Below the pieces are notes generated by a model. That model made no database searches. It was not told where the DNA came from and was given only the letters and a program-made list of their open reading frames with translations. Shown piece by piece: positions 26,214 through 38,500 of a DNA stretch of 64,000 bases (its first letter is position 1; the number at the start of each line of letters is the position of its first letter). This DNA is from Morella rubra (Eukaryota; Streptophyta; Magnoliopsida; Fagales; Myricaceae): NCBI GenBank assembly GCA_003952965.2, contig RXIC02000419.1:47071-111070 (forward strand), given 5' to 3'. A program made the position numbers and the translations under genes.

Positions 26214-27965
26214 AAGTATTTCTCAATTTGAAGTCCCGTGAACAAATTATGTGTAAAAGGTTTTTACTTGTTAGAATAATTAAGATAAAAAAAAAATTAC
26301 AATTTTAAATCAAAGGCAGACAAAGAAAGATCCTTTTAGGCTCTCTTGCCCCCTCCCTCCAAAATCAGCAGATTTTGTTTTTTTTTTTTTTTTGCTTTTT
26401 ACCTTTTGACCTCCTAATTGTAATTTTATGAAACAAATTTTGAAATTACTGTCTGAATTTTTATAAGATTTTTAAAATGTGGAAAGTTTCTAAACATACA
26501 AAAAGGGTGTCAAGTAAGAAACAATAAGAAAGAGTTATATGTGCGAGTCTTGGGTTTCTCCAACATTTGTGAAACAACAACAGCAAATTTGTTATGAAAA
26601 CAACTTGTAATTCCATCACACATACAATGTTAGGATACGTATAGAAGTAATACATACTAGTCACAGTCATTAGCACAATCTTAGTAGAGATTTTAGTGCA
26701 TACTAAACAACTACCAAAAGTGAATTTTACCATCAAATCAATCTCTATATTAATATTTGTTCTAAAATTATGTAATATTTTTTTTTAATAGACAAAAGGC
26801 GGGAAAAGACGACCAATTACTCTATTAAACGTGATTCTTCCACTTATTTAGTAAGTTAAGCTGTTTACATTTGACACCACAAATCCATTATTCTTATGAT
26901 TTTCACATTTCGCACCATTTCATGTACTGTACAGTGTGTATTTCACGTGGCCAATTGAGTTAATTTTTGTTGACTGTCCGAGAGATGAATCTGAAATTTG
27001 TAATTTTAAAACTACAAGTTAAGATTTAACGAGAAAAAATTGTTTTTACCGAAAAAAAAAAAAAAGAAAAAAAAAACAAAGAAGAAGAAGCGGAAGAAGA
27101 CCCTCTGAAGTCTTCCCGAGAAGGCCGATTCGGGTCGGTTAGGTCTTCACTTTTATGCGAGTCGTAAATAGAACTCGGCTGAAGGGACGTCGCAGGACTA
27201 ACGACTCTTCCTGACTGGTGACTACCTTCTCGTGCCTGCTTCAACGTTGAAGCCCCAGTTTCCAGAGGAGCCAAGGTCTCACTCTTTACCTCTTTCTACC
27301 TGTTGAATGCATGAGTCTTGCATATATGAGATAGTGCCATTGTTTTCACTGCGCTAAATGCTGAGTGGCTATGCCTGGACAAAGCACGGAAACTTGGAGT
27401 ATCCCGCTTGCTTTGATGTCTCTGTAAAGAAACAAACTTAAACTCTAACGCTACCCAATCTTTTCGTTCGTTCGTTTCGGCCGCCTCCCCTCCCTTCTCT
27501 CCGTGAAGATGCAATTTTGACTTGAACGACTATGGAAACAGCGTTGTTGATGGAGACTCGATCATCACCGCGGTCGAAAAGGGCGCAGATTTATCGCTGT
27601 CTTTGATCCCACTTCTTTCTCTATTCTATTTCCGTTTGTATTCGCGCAGGAGTGTTTGATTGCTAGGGAAATTGGTGAAAGCTGTCGATTTCTTGATTTT
27701 TGGATAAAATTTGAATATGCATTCTTCCCCAAATCGTCTTCTTTGTTTTCTAAACCGGTTTGAAGTCGAGCTCGAGAAGTGTATTCTGTAGTCGAGCTCG
27801 AGAAGTGTATTCTGTAGTCGAGCTGAGTTCGGACTGCCAGTACCCGGCTCGATTACATCCCTACATATATGTATGTACGTGTTGTCGTAGCTCTTCTCAT
27901 GTTGCGGTCATTTTTACTTTGTTGCAGGTGTACATTTGCTGTTGACAAAAACCTATAAAGGAAGG
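26214..27965. other. Intergenic region between MIC60 and RPB8, with RPB8 leader
   Basis: From 26214 to about 27500 I see AT-rich DNA and homopolymer runs. The minus-strand frames at 27026-27274 and 27296-27514 show no recognisable domain. From about 27540 the DNA is probably the RPB8 promoter and 5' leader. At 27764-27826 a 26-bp unit, GTCGAGCTCGAGAAGTGTAT plus TCTGTA, is repeated about two and a half times in tandem. Confidence 0.45.
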
Positions 27966-30819
27966 ATGGGTGAGCTTCTTTTTGATGATATTTTTAGGGT
28001 GGAACGTGTGAATCCAGATGGTAAAAAATTTGATAAAGGTATGCTTATGGAATGTTGGTGTTTATTCACTAGACAATGCATTAGTTCTTGGGTATCTTTG
28101 TTTATTGCCTTTGCCGTGTGCTTAGATACGACCAGAATGCCTTTTTCATTATTACTAGTTTCGAAAAGATGGTGCTGAATAAAATGGAAGTGCACTTTCT
28201 TTTGTTCATCGAAGTGCCTTCTCTTCTCTTCCTAACTGCATCAAACGTCAACTAGGTTTTTTCCTGTAGTACGTAATGCATGAGAGGGGAAGTGTTTGTA
28301 AGAAATAAAAATTTTTAAACTTAAAAAATTTAAACTGAGATAAGTGAGACAAGATTTTAAGTGGTTCGGTCATTGACCTATTCCACTGTTGGAAGGCCCA
28401 ATTGACTGATTTATATCAGCAGATACATGTAAACGGATGTTGTGTGTCACTTCCACCTCGTTATCGAGAGAGGGAAAGCGAGAGAGAGAGAGAAGAAAGA
28501 TTAATGGTCTTCATCAAATATTGTGGATAAAGATGCTTTGGGTGATGATCAGATGTCCCAAGAAACCTGAGGATACAAGTGCTATGGCCTCATATGGTGT
28601 CTTCCTTAGTGTTGGCCTCTGGGCTCTGGGAATGTTTCTGTTAGTTAACATGGGGAAGCATCTTGCTGCGACTGAAATTAGCTGCATGAGCCAAAGAGGT
28701 TAATGAGGAGAAAGGGGAAAGAGAGTGCAAGGAAAAAGTACTGGAGGGAAGACAGTGAAAAGATGTTAATAGCAAAAGAATGGTAATATGTTCATTTGGT
28801 AAGAAGGTCCTTTTGCCAGTGTGTGGATATTGTCTATCCGTTAGAAAGTGGCTTTCAAACTTAGGAGCACTTGATCTGCACTGTGGTGGGGTTTGCAATT
28901 GGCAACATATTCCTAAAGGCTCATGATATTGTCAAGCCTTTTTGGTTGTCACGTATTAGCTGTATGAGAAAATTAGGTATTGTTTATGTACGTCTTTGTG
29001 GTGGAATGGTTACTTTTGAAACCTGTACGCAATATTGAAGTTTGTTTACAAGATTTAGTGTGACCTATTTACTTGCTCCTCTTTGTTAAACTGGATATAC
29101 ATAGCATTATCTTTTGATTGCTATTGGTTTGAAAATATTATAATCTTGCTTATTAGTGTTCCCCTTTTGAATTTGGAATCTTGTTGTATGTTTCTGTAGT
29201 TACTCGAATTGAAGCACGAAGTGAGAAGTGTGGCATGTTTGTGCAACTAGATGTGAATACTGAGATATATCCTATTGATAAAGACGAGAGATTCTTGATG
29301 GCATTATCTACCACTCTAAGTTTGGAGGTAATCTTATTCTATTTGTCTCTAAATCCCTTTTCTTTGGCTGCCAATGATGACCATAATAGGAACCATAAAT
29401 CAGAAAATGATCCATATATATGCTGTAATTTTCTCAAATTTTATTTGTGCTGTTTATTTAAGCCTTAGTTGGTTGGAGTTATCCAGTTAACCATGAATAA
29501 ACGTACGCTATTGAAGTTTGCATCTCCTCTTTCTAGTGATAAGTGATGCTTTACAATTAATGCTTTAAGAAACACTAAAGCCCTTGCTGATTATTGGCTT
29601 TTGTTTGCCTTTAGTTGATTGATGCTTAAAGAGGGGCAAATGCCTGTGTTGGATATTCTTCTCACATAGACAGTAAATGTGGCCAAGCTGTTCAAAGAAA
29701 CATAGCGAGAGAGAAGGTAGGATTGATAATAAATGGAGGTTGCTGTGCCAAACCTCTCTGACAGCAGATGAGCCTAGCTTAGCATCTGTCTGAATCATTA
29801 TAATGCTGTACCTTTGAGATGGTCCAGTAATCTCTGTAAAAGTCATGCATCTAGCTGTAAGTTTCGCATCATGACCAAGAGCTATTGATCTGGGGGAAAT
29901 TCTTGCCCTGAGTGATTGAATGGCATAACGTAGTGGATGAATTGATTTCGATCTACATTTTGTTTATTGTCTTTGTAACTATCTGCCACCTGAACCCAAG
30001 ATTTTAAGAATTTCTTCCATCTGCCAGCTGGAATGAAGCTTAAGCAGGCCATTTGCTGATATAAACACACTATGAGGAAGTAAATTCACTCTGAACTATT
30101 CACCATATAAGCATGACTTTTGGAGCTACTCTCTGACATTTTGTTTTGAATAAGTTTTACTCGATCTTTTGAAAATGACTAAATGAACCTGAGATTGGCA
30201 AATGGGAGGTTTAGAAATATTCGTGTGTTTTTGCATACTTTTTGACTCATGCTGTTCTGGTTTTTAGGTGATCTTTGTACGATTGAAAGCTCTAGTATAC
30301 CTGTCTTCTGGATTTTACTTCTTTTTCAGGGTGGGCAGTCGCTTGCAAACAAGTTTGAATACATCATGCATGGAAGGCTATATAAGATTTCAGATGAACC
30401 TCAAGCTAAAACTTCAGATGGAGGTTCAGGACCTGGGGTGAACGTGTATGTGTCCACATGCTTTTCAAACACTTCTTTAGGTGTCTTAATCTTCTGGTTT
30501 AAGTGTGCATTTATTTGGTAACTGGGAGTCGGATTGCCTGTGCCTGTCATGGACTGCTCACAATCTGGACTGTCTGCAATTGGGCTCATGAAAGTGCTAA
30601 ACGAGACGAATTCTCACCTAACTTTTTTTTTTTTTCACCCTAAGCCAATAGCTATTCACCTAAATATAGTTGGCCTTTGTTTTGGGATTCCTCTTTGATT
30701 GCAGGGAGATATATGTTTCATTTGGTGGGCTTCAGATGGTGCTGAAAGGGGATCCGTCCCATTGTGCTAGGTTTGAGCTTGATCAGAGGCTGTTTCTCCT
30801 AATGAGAAAGTTGACATGA
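27966..30819 (+). CDS. NRPB8: RPB8, shared subunit of RNA polymerases I, II and III
   Basis: RPB8 is a small OB-fold subunit common to all three main nuclear RNA polymerases. Exons are 27966-28038, 29200-29327, 30330-30445 and 30705-30819, in phase with GT-AG junctions. They give 143 residues. Family signatures are [19 protein letters not shown] at the N-terminus, [43 protein letters not shown] and the C-terminal [14 protein letters not shown]. Between TLSLE and GGQSLANKF the usual loop containing DGTPDTGY is missing, about 11 residues. I found no small exon in the intron 29328-30329 that supplies it. Plant RPB8 is normally about 146 residues, so the rest of the length is made up by a longer [10 protein letters not shown] insert. 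Confidence 0.92.
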
Positions 30820-31258
30820 AAGGAGTGAAATCCAATATAAAAAAATGCGTTTGTTTATTGTAAGAGCTTGCCTTTATTTCAAAACTCCTGGCTATGCATG
30901 TTAACTGGTGCTAAGGATTTATAATATACACCAAATCTCTGGTGAAATTTTGTTTTACCTTTCTCTTTCCTTCGGTTTTATGTGTGTGGTGCTTGATCAT
31001 CGACTTTGCTGCTGTGGATGGACAAAGACACCATCAGTGAAGTATTCTCAAAGCAATGGCAGTGGATTGCATCGGAAGGAACGGGTTAGAAAGAAAAGTA
31101 ACTTCAGGGCGTGATCTTTGATCTTCTCAATTATAGTTGTTTTTTGTTTCTCTTTAGGATGTTTTATCCGGATTGCAACTTCTTAATGAGTTTTTTTTAA
31201 AAAAACAAAAATAAAAAAAGTAGAACTTACCGTACCTGATAATGAAAAAAAAGAAGAA

Positions 31259-31816
31259 GGCTTAAATGCACCTTATACTCATACCCCAGTGGACCCTAGT
31301 GGTATGTTAATGTCGCAAAAATATTCCAGTGGTACAAAAAGTTAGTTTTGTATCCTTGATAGACTTGAGGTACGCTTTCTTTTATAAAAATACTCTTTTG
31401 TCAGCTTCCATTTAAAAAATTAACGTGAGCCGGTGATGTGAAATGTATCTAATACGTAAGCACAAATCAAAACGTGTCATGTGTCTTTTGGGCCCACGAG
31501 CTCTATATCATACGCTCAGTTAGATTGCACCAAATGTCATGTCATAAAAAAATAAAATGTAATTTGGGAGAAGTTGATTGGGCATATGATGTGGAGCTTG
31601 TGGGCCCAATGGACACATGTACATTTTAATTCGTGCTGATGTATTAGATGTCTGTCATGTTACCACCTCATGTTAATTTTTTAAACGAAGACTGATACAG
31701 AAGTATTTTTGCATTAAAAAGCATACCTCAAATATACAAAACTAACTTTTTGTACTGTAAGGATATTTTTGCAATATTAGCATACTACAGAAATAAGAGA
31801 AGAGGTGCATTTAAGT
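31259..31816. mobile_element. Fold-back (long inverted repeat) DNA element
   Basis: About 560 bp made almost entirely of two inverted arms of roughly 240 bp. The outer ends are GGCTTAAATGCACCT and AGGTGCATTTAAGTC. Internal pairs include GTACAAAAAGTTAGTTTTGT with ACAAAACTAACTTTTTGTAC, and GGGCCCACGAGCTC with GAGCTTGTGGGCCC. The arms are diverged, so the copy is not young. Long arms and no coding capacity suit a Mutator-like or fold-back non-autonomous element. A-rich flanks hide any target duplication. Confidence 0.8.
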
Positions 31817-32532
31817 CAAAAAAAAAAAAAAAATACGAATGGCGATTGAAGATTACTGGCTTTTACAACTCACAAAGAAATGCCGATGGAAACAACCGAT
31901 TTTTTTTTTTTTTACAATTTTACCTTGAAAATATTCTTGTCTTGACAAATTTAACCTTAAGATCTTTCTACTAAACCGCTTTGACTAAAATTGGACTAAG
32001 GTTTATTCTTTGCCAACGAAAAAAGAACAAATTACTAGTCTAATCGATTGAAATTGGTCAAATGTCTAGCAGATATGTTGTAAACCACTCTTAACACACC
32101 TCCTATGATTCATAGGAGTTCAGTTGTCACTCCATTAACAAAATATTGACAAAAAAGTTCGAACATTTTAATTTTTATCTATTTAGTAATTTCTTTATTT
32201 GTATATTCACTGGTAGTTATGTTATTCAAATTTATGTTACAGTATTTTATTTACATTTTGATGAAAGATTATTTACATTTGTTTCTCATCAATATAAAGA
32301 CATCGTTAAAACCGTTCCATCGGTTACCGATTCATCCCTTGATTAACGCTTCGTCTTGAACACGAATAATAATTAAAAAGATGAAGAAAATCTTCGGTTG
32401 ATCCCCCATAGTCCACCGCAGTATGGTAACCTATATATAAACCAAGCGACAGCAAGCCAAGCACATTCCTCCGCTACGGTTCTCAGAGCCCCATCATTCA
32501 CCGGCCCCTCTACTTTTGCTCTTGCGCAGATC
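31817..32532. other. Intergenic DNA and probable TSR3 promoter
   Basis: AT-rich DNA with no recognisable gene. The final 150 bases or so before the TSR3 ATG probably hold its promoter and leader. A TATA-like CTATATATAAACC lies at about 32430. Confidence 0.45.
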
Positions 32533-35500
32533 ATGGGACACAACAACAAGACCAGGCGGTTCAAAAATCACCACTCTCACAGGGCGCAGTCCAGTCGAAG
32601 CGTCCTACTTACGCGGTTATTCCCTTTCGGTCCCAACGACTTCCATAGTCTTCTGTTTTTGGCTCGAGTTCGGTTGTCTCATCTTTTCTTTTTTCTTTTC
32701 TTATTTTCTTCTCCCGTGAATATCCCAGGGAGGACGAGTCTCTGCCATCTGATCAAGGTCCCAATTTAATTACTTGCTTTTGTTTCCCCACGCCCCTCTT
32801 TCATAGTAGCTTCTGAATATTGGTTTTGATAGGTGTTGAATGTATTGCTGCCGTGTCAATGGTTTTGATTGTTGGCGGCCAATATAACTTCTTTTAATCC
32901 TTACTGTTGCAGCACCTGAAGAGGAGCCAACAGGTCCGAAAATCCAGCTTGCTATGTGGGTACGCATCTTTTCCTGCCCACTAGCTAGTCTCTCTAGCCC
33001 TTTTTATTTTCTCTGACTTCGATTTGTAGCGCTACATCCTTTTTTCATTGCATATAGAGTTACCTTTTTGTGGGTTTTTTTTCTTTTCGGGTAATTTATT
33101 TTTGGATGAATTCTGTATATGAATGAGTACTGGGCTGCTGAAATCTAAATAGCAACATGTAGGGTTGCTATTATCTGTTGGAGGATTATATAAGTTTGGT
33201 TGCTTAGTGGTCCTTTGCACTGTTTTGCACTTCCCTCCTTTGTGCTGCCATCTCTTTCTAGTGTGCTTAGAACGTTAGTATCTCTGTGACAAAATTCTCA
33301 CTCTCTCTCCCTGCCAACCTCCCTTCCCCTCTCGCAAAGCATTTCCACAAAAAGTAACAAGAATTATTTGTGGTTTTTATGGCTTAAATAAATGCTTTAG
33401 TTAGGGTCTGGTACTTTGTATCGGTTATTCTAATGAAGTTTGCAACATGAGATTAAGTGTGCTGTCTTGCTGATTCAGGATTTTGGTCAATGTGATGCAA
33501 AAAGGTGCACAGGAAGGAAGCTTTCAAGATTCGGCCTGTTAAAAGAAAGTATCTGCTTCTCATCTTGTCTCTAATAGATACTTGCATTTTCAATTTGTTA
33601 TCTCGGGAATTGCAATCAAACAGAAGTTGCACCCCTTTTGCGCGGAAAGATAAGAGACCCCACTTTGAGACTTGAGAGTTTAGGATGTCTTGTGCCCCCC
33701 CATTCTCTGCTACCCCATTATATGGACCAAGAATAAGAGTTTTCACATGAATTTGAAAATCTATGAAAAATTGCACCTGGAAATTATTTTAATCAAGACA
33801 TGAATTTATTATCCAATGAGTTCAAATCCACTAGAAGTCGCCGTCTTTGGACAGAAATGGATTGTGAGAGGCCTCTTTCTTGTGATTGGAAGATTTTGTC
33901 TGTCTTTCTCTTTTGCAAGCCATTTGATGACCTTATGACTAGCAAAAGGGACAGACGAATTGTGCATAGATTTGAAGATTCTCAATCTCTTTTACTCATA
34001 GGAGCCAAGAAGGCTTCATAACCGTCTTGCTTTACTCATATGAGCCATCTCACTCCAAATTTTGACACAACTAGACAGGACCCAGTGTGTGGAGATCATC
34101 TTGCCATAAAGGCCCATCAATATGTATTTTTTGTCACTATTTCTGTAGTTACCTGCAACTTGGCTTTTGTATTTGATGTGTCCGGATACTAAGTCATACT
34201 AAGTTGTTGGGACATTTTATTTATTGTAGTCCATAGACTCACAAATTGAGTTACTAAGAAGCCATGTTGATTGATATAACCAACTGTAAATATGCTCCAG
34301 TGAAAGTTGGATCAGTGGATTTGGTGGGTTGTTTGAGATTTGAGAACCAAAAGGTTTTCTTTTTTATTATATAAGATTCATTGTTTCAGCTCGTTATTTA
34401 CTTTACTCAGTATCTTTACCAACATGTGATTCTGTCACGCAATGTGACAGTTTGACATGTCCACAATCTTGATGTCTAAATGATCTCATGCAGGAGTTGC
34501 GCGTGAATAATGGTTTTGGGGGCATTGTTTTAAGGTAATTAATGCTGATACTTTGCTTTGCATTATTAATCTGTGGTGTTGGCTTCTTCAATGATTTGAC
34601 ATTTTGTTTTGGCTACGTATATATGGAGATCTGTAAGTTCGAACATTAGCTGGTTGTTCTGCATAAAATTGGGTAAACACTAGGGGTTTGTGACTGAACA
34701 AAAAGAAAAAACTCTAGTAGCTTCTATTCTACTAGTAGGATGGGTATAACCTGTCTTTTTGTCAATGGGCCTGTTATCCGGTCATTGCTTCCCCCACTTG
34801 AAGCCTTATCTCTTGACTGGATCCCCATTGATGTACTTGTGCACTAAAACATTTCATCTCAAAAGATTGAAACTACTCAGTTATCAGAAGCTTCTAGTTG
34901 GTTATTTTTGTGCTGGTGGAGGTCGGCAAGCTGATTGAGCTCTAGACCACTTTGTTGTGTGTGAACTGCCTTGCATAAGAGAGACACAGTTATAATCACA
35001 TGAGTACAAATGTTTAGTAGAACCTATGATTCTCATCAATAAGCAGGTGATACCTCTAAAATGAAATTGGACACTGCTGCATTCCTTTTCGCTCAGGTCG
35101 TAAAGAGGTTGGTGGGTTAGGGTAATTCTCAGGTTTAAATCTTACCAATAAAGAAAAAAGTTAGTTTTTTGCGAATACATTTAGAAATTCCTGTAGTCCT
35201 TATTATATGTTCATATCAATTTTGGCAGCCCAGTTGGTACACAATGTGTCTCAAGAGAAGATTATAGCTTAATAAAGCAGAGAGGATTAGCTGTTGTGGA
35301 TTGCTCATGGGCACGCTTGGATGACGTACCTTTTGTGAAGCTGCGTTGTGCTGCTCCTCGTCTCTGTATGGATGTTATTCTTTGCCTTATATACTTCACT
35401 GGGAGTACTTATTCATTGTGCAGGCATATGTCTGTATTCCATATGTACAGCAGCTGTGTTTTATCCTCGCGGCACTTTCTTGGGGGTCATTCAATATTCC

Positions 35501-38500
35501 TTCTGTTAGAACTGTCCTAGTGTGTCTAAGCTTAGGAGAAATCTTGTTTGTAGCTCTTTTGAATTTCTCATGGGAACTTCATCGATATCTTTTAGGATAT
35601 TGAGGTTTTGGTTGAGCTTTGCGGTTTCCATTTGCATAATTCTGATTTCTAACTTTTGATATTTTTTGTGTGCACACAATTGGGGCTATTTCTTCACCTG
35701 ATGGCTTCTTGATTCAGTCTTGTGTTTTGTCGGTTTATGAATAGTCGGTTGTTGACTTTCTTCATTTTGATTGAGTAGTTAAAACGAATGTAAGTTGTCG
35801 AGATCCTGGTCCATGGAAATGTTCAAGGTTGAAATCACCTGGGGATAGGATGCTTATATCTTTGCCTGTGGTAGTAGTTTGGAGGTCTGAGGTCTTCTGA
35901 ATACGTTTTAAATGTATTATGTTGCATTCGAAGGAGCAGATTTTTCTGTTAGGCCTCATCTAAGGGATATAAGTGGGAAAATTCTGGAATGATGCTCTGT
36001 TCAACTACCCATGTTCATATCAAAATGTGTTGATGGTTTCCATCAATAGATAATGCCACCTGTAAACAATTATTGTTCGTCATTTTCAATGTCTCTGGCA
36101 TATCTGTTCCTGGATTCATAACTAACTGAAATTGGTACCATGTTTGGTCATGGAATTGTCGTGTTTGATATTAGCCTCTCTTTAACATTGAGATATCCCT
36201 TGAAATTGCAGTGCCATGGCTGGTAGCAGCGAATCCAGTAAATTATGGTAGACCATGTCAACTATCTTGTGTGGAGGCGTTATCTGCAGCTTTACTCATA
36301 TGGTGCCCAAACCTCTCTCAAGTATACATTTTTGTTAGGATGCCAAACCCATGCTGCAGTTCGTAATCATTGTTATTGCATTTGTCTCTAAATTGTTGTG
36401 CATGATCTCATGTTTTTGTCGTATTAACAAGCATTTAACAGTAGAAAATTGAATTTTATATGGAACTTAGCAGGTGGGTAGGTCTAGCTCCCATCATCTG
36501 AAACATATAGGTGATTTGTAAATTGCATTATGGATGCAGGTTTTTACTGAGGGCCTATTTATACAGCTTTAGCATGAAGTGCTACTAGTTTGCTCGAGAG
36601 ACAAGGTTTCTGACTGTCAGTTTTGTTAAGAGGCAATATCAACAGTCATGGACCCCATTTCTAAAGTTGCTACGTTTTGTGTGTTTGTAGCCACACGGTT
36701 AGAGATGCTACCACAAATCTTTGTGGTAGAACTAGCTTAGCAAGACTGTGAAATCCCAATGAAAGGTACAATCGTATTTTAAGCCTAGGATTGTTGAGGG
36801 GCATCTGAACCCACCCTAGCACAAACCTTCAGCAGTATTAGCTACAAAATCTCACAGTAGAGGACATTTTAGCTGACTCCTGAGATCTGAAGGAAATTTT
36901 TCTCCTTGTCTGACATTCTTTCAAGATGTGGATTCTGTCTTAGTTCTAGTTGATTTCCTATTTATATTTGTGGTTTTAATTTGTTTTAACATCTTAATAG
37001 CGCTACATCCTCCATAATCTATTATGATGATTTAACCACCTTCTGTGTTTTGAACATGTCTGTGATTTTATGCCCGAGATTAGATATGTTCTCTAATAGC
37101 AATTTATCCCTTCCAACATTTCTGTTGTGTGATTTGACAGTGGGGAAGAGGAAACTGCAAATCTGTTGCTTGGCAAGTTCAAATGGGGTCATGCTTTCCT
37201 GTCCCTTAACAGGTGCGTTATTTGTTTATTTATTTACTTATGTAATGTCTGTGAGGTATAAAGTTACTTCTCTAATCGGAAAATGTGGTCTCTGTGTACG
37301 TGTTATGTAAGTTGGAAGTAACAAGGCTAAAAATGTTAACCTCATGCACAAAGAGAAGAACAAGATACCTAAATCCAGATCTGAGGTTCCCTGTCCCTTG
37401 AACCATTAAAGGGCTGGTGCCAGAGAGCTACTCGACGGATAATTGCAGGCTCCACCTTGAAAGTTGTGGCTTCAAACTCCTCAAATGAACTTATATTTCT
37501 TTCTTTTGGGATTGATTTGTAAAGTTCAGAAAGTAGACCTCTAAAAAGGCCCTAGCTATCAATAGCTATCTGAAATTTTCTTTAAGAATCCTAAGCCATC
37601 TCAAACCAACATAAAAATCATGGTCAATACTAAATTTCTCTTTTCATAAACTATTCTGGATTTTTGCTTGCTAGAAAAGAAAGTTGCATAAAACTATAGA
37701 CTGCGATCTTTTATGTGTGCCTGTCGGTGCACAATCACAGAGTAAAATGTGAATAGCTTCATTTCTGAAATAGCTAGTTTATGTGGGAATTTTTTTTTCA
37801 TTTTGATAAGTAAGTAAAATTTTTATTAAAATAAAAGAGAGTTAGCAGTACAAAAGACTGTACTGAGAACATCTAAAGCATACAAGCTAGAAAGCTACAA
37901 AATCCGAAATATCCAAAAAAGGGGAGCCCAACATGACATTAAACCAAAGAAAAAGGGACTGCAACAGCTGACTCTTTAAGCACTCCAACGATAACTCTGA
38001 TTCTCAAAACAACGATTATTTCTTTCCCTCCATAAACACCACCAAATGCAGGAAGGTATCATGTTCCACACCACCAAAGCTATCGAGTCATTAATTTTCC
38101 TCTTCCAACACCTTAAAACCTCAACCACCCTACTAGGCATAACCCAAGAAGATTCAATATAGAAAACATATGCGACCACAATCCTCTAGCAAACGAACAA
38201 TGAAGAAGAATTTGATCTACTGACTCCCCATCACATCTACACAAATAACACCAATCTGTCAAGCAGATGCCCTCCTCCTCAAATTGTCTATGGTCAAAAC
38301 TTTCCCATGAGCAGCTCCCACACAAAGAAAGAGACTCTTGAAGGTGATAAAGTTCTCCATAACTATCGCCAAGGAAAATCCATAGGAACATCGCCCACCA
38401 GAAGTCCATACATAGACTTTACATAAAGCATTTTATCGTCATCCCCTCTCCTTAAAACCTTCACATAAAGTAAAGAAATGTAATTTCGTTTTCTTTGAGA

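Noticed and set aside
27026-27514. Minus-strand frames upstream of RPB8 as a divergent gene
   Set aside because: No domain, low-complexity ends and no supporting splice structure.
28340-28440. A stretch with AAGTGGTTCGGTCATTGACC, a word often found in plant LTRs
   Set aside because: No paired terminal repeat, primer site or coding sequence around it, so there is no support for an element.
37976-38409. Two minus-strand frames as host genes
   Set aside because: Both belong to one LINE ORF2 zf-RVT region separated by a frameshift.
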